This document shows, one piece after another, positions 52,301-60,000 of a DNA stretch of 60,000 bases. How positions within the stretch are numbered: position 1 is the first letter of the stretch; the number at the start of each line of letters is the position of its first letter. The position numbers were made by a program, and so were the translations under genes. Below the pieces are notes generated by a model. It worked only from the letters and a program-made list of their open reading frames with translations, had not been told where the DNA came from and did no database searches. The DNA is from Liolophura sinensis (lineage: Eukaryota > Mollusca > Polyplacophora > Chitonida > Chitonidae), in assembly GCF_032854445.1 (NCBI RefSeq), contig NC_088295.1, positions 70,896,028 to 70,956,027 of the forward strand, read 5' to 3'.

Positions 52301-55300
52301 CACATAAGCTGTTGTGAGTTACACCAGGTCACTGACATAACCTCAGCAAAACCACCATCATTGCATCCACTAATCAATTACAGCAGTTACAGACTGAATA
52401 ACAGTCTCACACCTGCCACTAGGGACATAACACTACACTTTTACAGCTTGGTTGTGGGCTTATTTTTATTGTCACGGCATTCACTGTTGATGTATTGAGC
52501 TATTGTGTGTAGCATACATGAAGCTGAGAACTCTTATCAATGTTAATGCACTGAGCCATTCATCAACAGTAAATGCAATGCTCTTTTTGTGACTGTCGTG
52601 AATTTATGCATGAGTTGATGGGTTCATCTGTGCTGCACACAATTCACATCTGATGTTTTTTAGCATGCACATCCTATATGAAACAAGGTATAACATGATC
52701 TCCCATTCATTCATTCCAGTAAACAAGGATGTGGGAATGAGGTATCCAGTCCAAGTTTTGAGCCAAATAAAACAATTAGGTGTACAGGAAAACCATCACA
52801 ACTCGAGTACACACAAGTATATGTAGGCCTACATGTATGTTATCAAAGTATTGACTGAGATCAATGAACTGAAATTTGTATGTAATTCAAATTCCATTCA
52901 TGCCAGTGGGAATTGCAGACATATTATATACATATCTAAGCCTTGCTTGTCACTGACTTTACATGCGGATAATAAGTGTTAATTAGCATGACGACAATGG
53001 GGAGGCTGGCACATAAGTGTATTATACAGGTGATCAGTCGCAATGATAGAACATGAAAGTGCCAATTATCCACTAGAATGAGTGCCACATCAGCTGCGTC
53101 TGAAGTCTGATACAATTTTCTAAAGTACTGCAACATACATGCACTTGTAGCTCTCACCACTGTAATAGAGGCTTCTTTCACTCCAATACTTTTAAGCATT
53201 CATTTGAATAATGCTTTTAACAGCATTTACATTTATGTGTAGCTGCAGCATTTAGTCCAGGTGTCTCTTTTATTTGCATTATTGCATGTGTCTCTTTTAT
53301 CATAGTTAAATTTGAGACTCAAATAATGTTAACTAATAACTGTGACAATAGAGAAACAAAACCAAGCAATTAAATAGAATTTTACAATAAACAAAAGGTT
53401 TTGAGCTTGAAAAAAGTGCTTACATGCCATGTCAATCCCCCAATTTGCATACAATAAATCTAATATACACACAAGAAAAACTCTCAGAAATGCATCTTTT
53501 CTAAACGGGCCCTATCCATGTACAGCTGGATTAGCATATCCTGTTGCATGTAATTGGTGCCGGGGGGCTTGTGTGTATTATACATTAGGGACACCTATCA
53601 CATGTTCACTAAACGGCTGGAAAAACCTACAATAAACCAAATCAGCCTTTAACAAAGATCACAGTAATTAGCCCTATCAGCCAAGGGTGTCTTTCCATCC
53701 ATTTTTTTTTTTACATTATTGCAGTTGTACATGTATCTACTGTCAATGAAGTCCTGTTTCTTGCACTTCAATAGAGTAATTAAGAACATGTTTACACTCT
53801 TGTCTAACACTAAATGCAACTTTCTCAAGCAGAATCATGTCATCTACATATATTCAAAGGCAGATTTTTTTTCTTTTTTGTTGTTGAAGGAATTTTGGAA
53901 TAAAGAATATGTTTTATAGATAAATGAGAAGCCAGTGGAAACCCAGATGTCAGCTACATGTACATGTATAAGCTCTGATATCAAAATGCCGCCAAGTTAG
54001 GAAGGTCAAGCTCAAGACTGGTTCCTTGATTAAATGAGCACTCTACTGTGTCCATACAATCAGATTAACTTTTCAATCAGTGTTAATTTAGAAGACCTGA
54101 TGGCCAAAGTAATATGCACATGACTAAATATGCAGACATATATTATTAAGGACAACATTCCCACTGAGGGAGAGATGACTGATAAAAATGTATGTACATT
54201 TACTTTATTCACATTTACTCCATACAAACACAACAGCACTGTAAATGAGCTTTGACACAGATCTGACATTCCCTGGATCAAGTTACATGTACATGTACTC
54301 AAAGTGACACTATTGATCAATTAACTCTTTAACAGCCGGATAATACTTACATGTATTGTTATTTCAGTGGAACTTTGATAGTACACGTAGGTACAAAAAT
54401 TAATCGCCTTCAAAGTATAGAATAATACCAATTCATTATACCAAGACCATCTGACTCCACATCCATAACAGACAGACATCCCCTTTTGTCAATTCAAAAT
54501 GATGTTTTGTGATAAGTTTATTTGCTTCTTGAGTGCTGTGCACAAGACATAAATTAATACCACGCTTTTGCTGAACACAGCATCCTACTAAATTTTCCAT
54601 ATAATATTTCAGAGATAGGAGATTGGTGTGATGCCGCATTAATGTGGGCTTGTGATTAAAATCTTTATAGGGTAAAAGATATATGTAAGCAAAAATAGAA
54701 TCACAAAACCACCTATTTTTCTCAAGATGTGATACACATGATATATGTGTACGTGTATGCTGACACTCAGCTGAATAGTTAGGTGGAGTAGATTTATCAA
54801 TTTAATGTCACAATTTCAATAAATGACACGGAAGCCATGCTGAGCTTATTTCAGTTAACTTAAACCATCATCAGGATATAAGAGAAGCGATAACCTGGCA
54901 TAAATACATGTACATACTCAACTGTCAAAAAAGCTGTCTACATTAGTGTCGTACCCATAGCTGCTTACTTTGAAACATACTGTACGTGTGATGTACATGA
55001 ACATTTAACAGTACATCATAGTATTCTGCTGAGCTGGAGTTAAAAATTCCTGCTCTAATTCTTAATGAATATGTATAAGATTAAGAACACATCTACATTG
55101 TTTGCCTTTATCTCATCACACCAATAATGATCCTAATGAAGATCAACAAAAAAATATTTGTTTGGACTATGATACATCAAATGCCTTGAAGAATCAAGAA
55201 TGTCTGTATGATAGTTAGATCTGGCCCAAATAGATCAAATTATTTCACAGATCATGCACTTACAAAACATGTAAACTTTAAAGAGAAGTTTCTATGGTCC

Positions 55301-56868
55301 AGAATTTCTAACAAGCATCAAAGATGCACTTTTGGTCTTACTGATACATGTGGGAGAGATGCAACAATTAATGTAACCTCATTAAAACTCCCCTGTACCA
55401 ATGACAATGTATATGTGTCTGTTCCCAAAAAGTGCTCCATGTCCCAAACCTTCACATGAAGACCACAGGTTCCAGGTCCAGCAAGGGTAACCTTACACCA
55501 GGCTCTCAGGTTCACACCAAACCACATCCAGGTACATGTACATGTATCACTTACCAGAAACTAGGCTAGTTACATGTAATACATTTACCACTACAAAGCT
55601 CTTGTTCATTTTAAACCCTGACAGAAGTCAAAGGCTTTTAAATCACTTTTCATTAACAAATGATTTTACTTGTTTGTTTACAAAATATCATAACAACCAC
55701 TTCTATAAATACCAACAGATGTGGCTGAAATAAGCTACACCCTGTATATGGAGCCTAATTAATGCATGTCTAACAAGTGCACATCTAACTTGACAATAAT
55801 CAATTATTTATGTCTGACACTGGAGGCAAAGCAATAAACTACATGTACATGTGTTGATACTAATTCTTAGACACAACATTGAGCTCTGAATAAACAGCTC
55901 CTCTTTAAACTCTGTATAGTCATTATGCGTTATACACACTCTATAACCTGTTCTGTATGTACCATACTTTGTCGCTTTCCAACACAAGATCTGGTTATAT
56001 CACTGCCATAATCCTGAACTTTCCTTCTCAGTCATTTCTATGGCACCCATAATAACTGCATATACCTACATGAGGAACATCAGCATGTGATATTAACAGA
56101 TCACTAGCCTTCAGAAGAACACAAGTTTACCCAAACTACCATGGTTTATCTGTCATCTAAATATTCATGCTTTGATGAGACTCATAGCAAATATGATATT
56201 CTGTCTTTATTAATTAAAGTAATGAAAGCACTTTTTCAAGGCTTACATGTTTATGAACATTGAAACAGAAATATCAAATATCAAAGAATAGATATTTTAT
56301 AAAACACTGACTGTTTCACAGAATGGAAAATGTCAAAATCCATATTCACCAAGCTTTACTAATCATAAGAGTCATGTAATATTATGTTTTGAATGTTTTC
56401 ATGTTCACAAAGTTTGTATACCACATATTTTTGTGCAATAGAGCATATATACTATATACATGTATAGATCACCAACTCTGAGATGTAATATGGTTTACAT
56501 GAGCTAAAACGTTTACAAGATCTTCAAACTCAAATATGATCACATGTGATCTTTATTATTTTTCCTACCTCTGAACTCACTATAATTACATGTGTCATGG
56601 GGAAGAGCACATGGGTTTGTCTTTTTGTCTGATGTTAGACCAAATACATTTCAAACTGAATCTAAAACTTTCTCTTACATAACAAAGATTAATTCAAATC
56701 TGAGCAAAACTATCTATCTGATATTAACATCAACTTTGCTGAGATCTTTATCTTTCTACATCATTTCCTGATTGCACAATAACCCAGTATCATGCACACA
56801 ACTGATCTGACTTACCTGAGAACATTGGAGAGAAAATAGTTTTGAATGCAATGAGCTGTTGTTGACAT
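25258..56868 (-). CDS. GULP1: GULP1 / CED-6 engulfment adaptor, complete CDS, 13 exons
   Basis: Cytoplasmic adaptor. In the known family its PTB domain binds NPxY motifs of engulfment receptors (CED-1/Draper/MEGF10, LRP1) during apoptotic-cell uptake. Exons sum to 1,476 nt with consistent phases, giving 491 aa plus stop; C. elegans CED-6 and fly Ced-6 are of similar size, vertebrate GULP1 about 300. Order: Ser-rich N-terminal extension (about 20-110), PTB domain (about 115-275; [58 protein letters not shown]), Leu/Gln/Glu coiled coil (about 265-320), Pro/Ser-rich region, and acidic C-terminus ending [14 protein letters not shown]. The start ATG at 56866-56868 has a strong context (CATCACCATGT) and joins the next exon in phase. 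A later start at MKS in exon 2 is also possible. The first intron is 19.2 kb. Confidence 0.92.
25612..25765 (-). mobile_element. SINE relic, minus orientation
   Basis: Contains gccccatactcaaaaattatggtgggagaaa, cagagcccgtggg and caggtttctggcagaccttcgcac. This is the reversed SINE body of the 31971-32223 family. In a GULP1 intron. Confidence 0.65.
26817..26947 (-). CDS. GULP1: GULP1 exon 12: DPF-containing acidic region
   Basis: 131 nt. It encodes [20 protein letters not shown], then [22 protein letters not shown] is a known endocytic (AP-2 appendage) motif and fits an endocytic adaptor. Confidence 0.9.
26984..27560. repeat. Dispersed repeat family A, longest copy
   Basis: Shares ggcaaacaa...cataaa(g/a)tattacttttgg with 8135-8165 and 42225-42260, and ggtagcaaggctacc plus ctcaatacatacaatactttt with 5455-5725. 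The 27200-27390 and 27395-27560 halves also resemble each other, so it is partly tandem. No open frame or terminal repeats recognised. Confidence 0.6.
27923..28033 (-). CDS. GULP1: GULP1 exon 11: Pro/Ser-rich
   Basis: 111 nt. It encodes [20 protein letters not shown], then [16 protein letters not shown]. The NPF tripeptide could bind EH domains, which is inference. Confidence 0.87.
28180..28300 (-). mobile_element. SINE-like relic of the second family
   Basis: cagttggtgtttaatgcc, then tttgtgggtgaagaaaccagtgtgccaggaaaa, after a long T run. Diverged match to 35285-35440. In a GULP1 intron. Confidence 0.4.
28696..28813 (-). CDS. GULP1: GULP1 exon 10
   Basis: 118 nt. It encodes [20 protein letters not shown], then NFTVAQTNG and HSPAPL. 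Compositionally like the region after the coiled coil in Ced-6. Confidence 0.85.
29262..29363 (-). CDS. GULP1: GULP1 exon 9: Asn/Ser-rich linker
   Basis: 102 nt, phase 0 at both ends. It encodes [11 protein letters not shown], five Asn in a row, and LPQSPVSPQ. Disordered. The Asn run derives from a GTT repeat on the plus strand, so its length may vary. Confidence 0.85.
29756..29890. repeat. Dispersed repeat family B, copy 1
   Basis: Direct, diverged match to 32737-32880. Shared strings include catatagccatagctt/acattccagcaaaattgt, cagaaattatgtgtagcct and aggatacaacaa. In a GULP1 intron. Confidence 0.75.
30131..30235 (-). CDS. GULP1: GULP1 exon 8: coiled coil
   Basis: 105 nt, phase 0 at both ends. 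It encodes [20 protein letters not shown], then [15 protein letters not shown]. Heptad-like pattern, equivalent to the dimerising leucine-zipper region of GULP1. Confidence 0.92.
31697..31813 (-). CDS. GULP1: GULP1 exon 7: PTB C-terminal helix and coiled-coil start
   Basis: 117 nt, phase 0 at both ends. It encodes [20 protein letters not shown], the long PTB helix, then [19 protein letters not shown]. Confidence 0.97.
31971..32223 (+). mobile_element. Full-length tRNA-derived SINE with target-site duplication
   Basis: The head has A-box tggctcagtcggttagcg and B-box gagttcaagtcc, as in a tRNA. The body is gggaaggtctgtcagcaacctgcgg...ataatgctggccgcc...agtgaaatattcttgagtac and the tail is (aaat)n-rich. 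Flanked by identical 11-bp TCATTACACAC at 31960-31970 and 32224-32234. Near-intact and probably a young insertion in the GULP1 intron between exons 6 and 7. Confidence 0.93.
32737..32880. repeat. Dispersed repeat family B, copy 2
   Basis: See copy 1 at 29756-29890; same orientation, roughly four-fifths identical by eye. Neighbouring tttcatggaattttt(t)cac also recurs at 32936-32957. Confidence 0.75.
33196..33333 (-). CDS. GULP1: GULP1 exon 6: PTB core
   Basis: 138 nt, phase 0 at both ends. It encodes [38 protein letters not shown] and DSEKC. The PTB signature [14 protein letters not shown] identifies the family. Confidence 0.98.
34142..34240 (-). CDS. GULP1: GULP1 exon 5: PTB domain
   Basis: 99 nt, phase 0 at both ends, encoding [20 protein letters not shown], then [13 protein letters not shown]. 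Matches [21 protein letters not shown]. Confidence 0.96.
34484..34555 (-). CDS. GULP1: GULP1 exon 4: PTB domain
   Basis: 72 nt, phase 0 at both ends, encoding [20 protein letters not shown], then RKMK. Nearly identical to [20 protein letters not shown]. Confidence 0.97.
35014..35078 (-). CDS. GULP1: GULP1 exon 3: start of PTB domain
   Basis: 65 nt encoding [20 protein letters not shown], then K. Compare [21 protein letters not shown] at the N-terminus of vertebrate GULP1. Confidence 0.93.
35285..35440 (-). mobile_element. Second SINE-like family, minus orientation
   Basis: ttaattggtgtttaaagcagtactcc, then ggtggaggacaccagagtgcctggaggaaacc and cttaaagcctcagtcgaa. Shares only the tail with the first SINE family. 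In GULP1 intron 2. Confidence 0.55.
37374..37660 (-). CDS. GULP1: GULP1 exon 2: Ser-rich N-terminal extension
   Basis: 287 nt behind acceptor cttcttccaaacag. It encodes [11 protein letters not shown], a Gly/Ser-rich run (including SSSGSSSSS) and SSMKS, which splices to [10 protein letters not shown]. The frame is open throughout, supporting coding use. The internal ATG of MKS has A at -3 and would give a short, vertebrate-like form. Confidence 0.8.
43425..43530 (-). mobile_element. SINE relic, minus orientation
   Basis: Contains cgtgctcaagaatatttcactcgcacaacagccagcataagctgaacctgaact, the reversed 3' body fused to a deleted head. In GULP1 intron 1. Confidence 0.6.
50744..50994 (-). mobile_element. 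tRNA-derived SINE, near full length, minus orientation
   Basis: Read on the minus strand it starts ggtctcggtgggcgaggtggttaggg (A-box like), has gggttcaagtccagctcatgc (B-box), then the family body and an aataaataa-type tail. The head differs from the copy at 31971-32223, so this is a sister subfamily with a shared 3' part. No clear target-site duplication. Confidence 0.85.
56816..56868 (-). CDS. GULP1: GULP1 exon 1 (start codon)
   Basis: 53 coding nt from ATG at 56866-56868 to donor gtaagt at 56815. It encodes [17 protein letters not shown] plus two bases that complete an Arg codon with exon 2. An in-frame TGA lies upstream with no other ATG between. The 5' UTR extends right; an acceptor-like ctgctcag lies about 35 nt upstream of the ATG. 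Confidence 0.65.
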
Positions 56869-59800
56869 GGTGATGTTGGAGTCCCAAGTTATTCTGAGCA
56901 GTAGATGATCAGCTTTGTTCACCAGGGTACAGTGTCAGTGTGGTGAAGGTTTTACCTGGCCCTGCTGTATCTGCTGGCACCAGAAGTCACGCCAGTCAGG
57001 AGGCTGTGGTCAGGAAGTCAGTCAGCTCACAGCCTGATCCCAGCCATATGAATTAACTAATCAAAAAAACAGGACCATCCTCCACGGCTGCTGAATAGCC
57101 AAACAGGCTTGAGATAACTTTGGCCAGCTAGCTTCCACGATCAATTTTTACATGCGTTCTGCTTATCATGGAACATCTAAACAGAGCAGGTATGACTGAG
57201 TTAAGCAGCGGGACATGCTGCACCAGTCCTCTCAAAGCACACTAGGCCTTCACTGCACTGGAAAATGGCATCCCATGGCCACAGCTGGCCAGTCAATTGT
57301 CATGGAAACACCAGCCAAAATGTCACTCCAGCACCTTCAAAGGTGATGCTGAGTGGTGTGGGGCTTCAAAAGGCCACAGTGCATCAGGTGCTAACTTCCT
57401 AATTAACATAGGCAGGCAATCCAGGTATTACACTCATTAACCAATCTATGCAGGTACTTCCACCTTAATCCTTAACCAATCTGGGGTCCCACACAACTAC
57501 ATCCCTCTGTCTGTCCGGGTACAGTCACAACTCTGAAGTGTTAAACACACGGCTACAATGCCTCCTTGTTCATACTCACTCTTAATTCACAGATATTTTA
57601 ACTCATTTAATTTGACAAAAATACATCTCTAACATTAATACTGATAAGGTCTATAAATCTGTATGTATTTATAGTGCGGTAATGTAACCTGTTTAGTTGG
57701 CTGGGGATAATCAGTGCAGCTCACCTTGATCACTATTCCTGTCTCTTATCCTCTATGAATAAGAAAAGGAGAAGGGAAGAAAAAGCCCTATGTTGAGGAT
57801 CGGGATAGACAATGCCAGCAGTCAGGCTGAGCTCCTGTCTTTGTAATTATCCATCTATCATCAGAAGGGATGGCCAGTCAAACTGGATTGCTCACATCCA
57901 GACATTCATGGCTTTAGCATTTAATAATTGTATTTGATCATAGTGCACCATCTCCGTCTCTGATGCAAGATTCATGCTATACATATTAGCGCACTGACAG
58001 TATTCCTAAAACAAGCAGGCAGCAATACCACTGTACCACATGTACGTGTACATTGTAGACCAAAACAAGATCTGATCGATCCTCTTTGACAGCTGCTTTA
58101 AGGCGACATAATGGAAGCATGCTTTTGAATAAATATCAATACTGAAAACCAACTAACAACAATACACTACATATTTACCACCTTGCCCATTTACACCTTT
58201 TCATGTACTCAACAAAACTTCACAAGTTAAAATGAAACAAATTCCGTGTTTTCCTGTGTGTCTACATTACTTTAGTATATAATACATGGATAGCAGCCCA
58301 ACTCTTAAATATATTTTAATCTCAACAGACTGGATCATATTTTTAACACACTGTACATGTAAATGAGTATAACAGTACCGAATTGCTTCATGCATAAGGT
58401 TGCAGCAACGAAGTGCAGTTGGGGAATATTAACATAGTTCATAAGTTAAATGGTTTAAACTAAACCATTTTAATACATCACATTTTCTTCCTTTTTTTTT
58501 TTGTTATTTATTCTGTTCCATTATTATTATAGTTACAGACACCAATTATCCTTGGGACAGGGATTGGCAGCCAGTAAATTGAAGGCGCACAAGTAATTAC
58601 ATGTAAGCTAATTTGAATATGTCCTGGTATCAGGTAAATGCTTAGGATCCTATGTTTTATGCAGTTCTGCTCTAATGGTTATGGGTGTCATATTGTACCT
58701 TACACTGAACTTTATTCTCACTTGCATCACTCAGAGATTTTTTCTTATCTGACCATATTTTTTGTACGTCGTCTACAATGATTAACCATCTCTGGATGTT
58801 AAAAGATAGAGATGTATGCTAGTATTCCATTTATATTCGAACACCTATATAAATCACTTCTACAAGCTGAACCTAGGCCAGATTAGATGTAGGCTGCAGG
58901 ACAGAAATATAAGTAGCCAGAATGTAAAAATCATTTTTGCACTGCATATAAATTAATTGGGTGGGGGGGGGGGGGGATTATGACAAGCTGGACAACTTTC
59001 AAACATGCTTGTAAAGTTTTTTTTTTTTTTTTTAACAAGAGGCCCACTGCATACACATCAAAATCACAACAAAGAGGCTACAATTTTCACATATACATGA
59101 ACATGTATGTCGGCAAAGACAATGTTTAGTGCTTCCTAATCTACAAACACATTCATCAATATTAAGATTAATGTAATGTTAAGATTGATTAATGTCTCGC
59201 ACCATTTTCAAGGACATTTCACTCATGTATGACAGCAGTCAAATGTATGGAGAGAGGATACCAGAAGTCGAGAGTAAAACACTAAACTGTGACAAGTAAC
59301 ATATTAGTAGTCGCTTATTAGAAAGCTTGCCCAATATCAAACAGCTATCAACAATACCTTGATACTGCTGGGTGGGAGATCCACAGGTCGAAGAAGTTTA
59401 TCAGGTAGACATGCAGTAAACAAGATTAGATATCTTCATAAAAATTCCTTGCACATTCTCTGAGAATTCATCATCACACAGTTTGACGTGCATGCATAAT
59501 CAGCTCTTCTTAAATGAATTAAAAATTTCATTAAAATATCTTTCAAGCATCAGTGACAGCAACCTACTAGTGCTGTTAATGGATCAGACAGATAAATTAC
59601 ATGTAACCAGCAAATCTGCTCCAAAAGGTTAAACCTCTGATTAAGGGATTGTAAACCAATCCCTCAATCTTGCTCATGTGGTTAGGCTTCATAACAAATG
59701 TTGGAAAATATTGTTTAGACAATGTCTGACATACTTCAAAGCCAAAGTAGCTGCAGGTGTAGACAACTTTATCTGAGTACATATGGTACATACAGACTAT

Positions 59801-60000
59801 CTAAATACATAAACAGGTACTTTGAGACAGGCTGGTAAATTAACTGCAGATAGATGTATATATATCAACATGTGCTATGAAAACCTTAGCCCTGCCCAAA
59901 AAGTACTTTTTTAGAAAAGAATAACTTCTGACATCATCATCTTATTTTATCAAACACAATCTTGTAGTATGTGTTTTACAACAGACACCTACATGTACAT
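56869..60000. other. 5' UTR / upstream region of GULP1, no gene seen
   Basis: The first few hundred bases to the right of the ATG are G+C-richer and may hold 5' UTR exons and the promoter. Beyond about 57.7 kb it is AT-rich with a G run near 58964-58977 and a T run near 59019-59034. No open frame of interest. Confidence 0.5.

Larger units (their letters stand above)
37661..56815. other. GULP1 intron 1 (19.2 kb), no coding exon recognised
   Basis: AT-rich with very frequent ACATGTA/TACATGTAC motifs and scattered poly-A and (CA)n-like runs. SINE pieces occur at 39384-39435, 43425-43530, 47752-47790 and 50744-50994. The longest open frames (46907-47257 minus, 47652-48065 plus) have no protein features. 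Enhancers would be plausible, but none can be named from sequence. Confidence 0.7.

Noticed and set aside
58964-58977. Run of G residues
   Set aside because: Simple homopolymer, likely variable in length and of no clear function.

Overview
This is a eukaryotic window carrying parts of two multi-exon genes, both on the minus strand. Short GT-AG exons, long AT-rich introns, many ACATGTACATGT-type motifs and several tRNA-derived SINE copies suggest a lophotrochozoan, most likely a mollusc. That taxon is inferred from repeat style, not proven. No prokaryotic, viral or CRISPR features were seen.

Region 1 to about 17.9 kb holds the 5' half of a KMT2C/KMT2D (MLL3/MLL4, COMPASS-family H3K4 methyltransferase) orthologue. 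I traced 33 coding exons by hand. All splice phases agree across about 4.96 kb of coding sequence. In order they encode an acidic N-terminus with an AT-hook, an extended PHD finger, PHD fingers 2-4, a basic linker, a second PHD cluster (fingers 5-7), proline-rich and low-complexity linkers, and the start of the HMG box at the left edge. The FYRN/FYRC and SET domains would lie left of base 1. The very 5' end is uncertain. My best guess is a 7-nt coding stub at 17832-17838 beside three CCAAT boxes, with a CpG-rich block at 19.5-20.1 kb as an alternative upstream promoter.

Region 17.9-25.3 kb is intergenic or UTR. It contains GC-rich hairpin-forming sequence, a long palindrome, SINE copies and probably the long 3' UTR of the second gene.

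Region 25.3-56.9 kb is a GULP1/CED-6 orthologue, an engulfment adaptor with a PTB domain. It has 13 coding exons totalling exactly 1,476 nt (491 aa plus stop). The first intron is 19.2 kb, and a Ser-rich N-terminal extension precedes the PTB domain. Region 56.9-60 kb is upstream sequence with no recognised gene.

Mobile DNA includes a 1.25 kb pogo/Tigger-like non-autonomous element (376-1621), a Tigger transposase relic lacking its DDE core (17197-17804), a SINE with a perfect 11-bp target-site duplication (31971-32223), other SINE relics, and at least two unclassified dispersed repeat families. The two genes have no known shared pathway: one acts on chromatin, the other in cell-corpse uptake. 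No clearly new biological system was found. The most notable points are a 116-bp tandem duplication across a KMT2 splice acceptor, a candidate poison exon, and alternative N-termini of the GULP gene.
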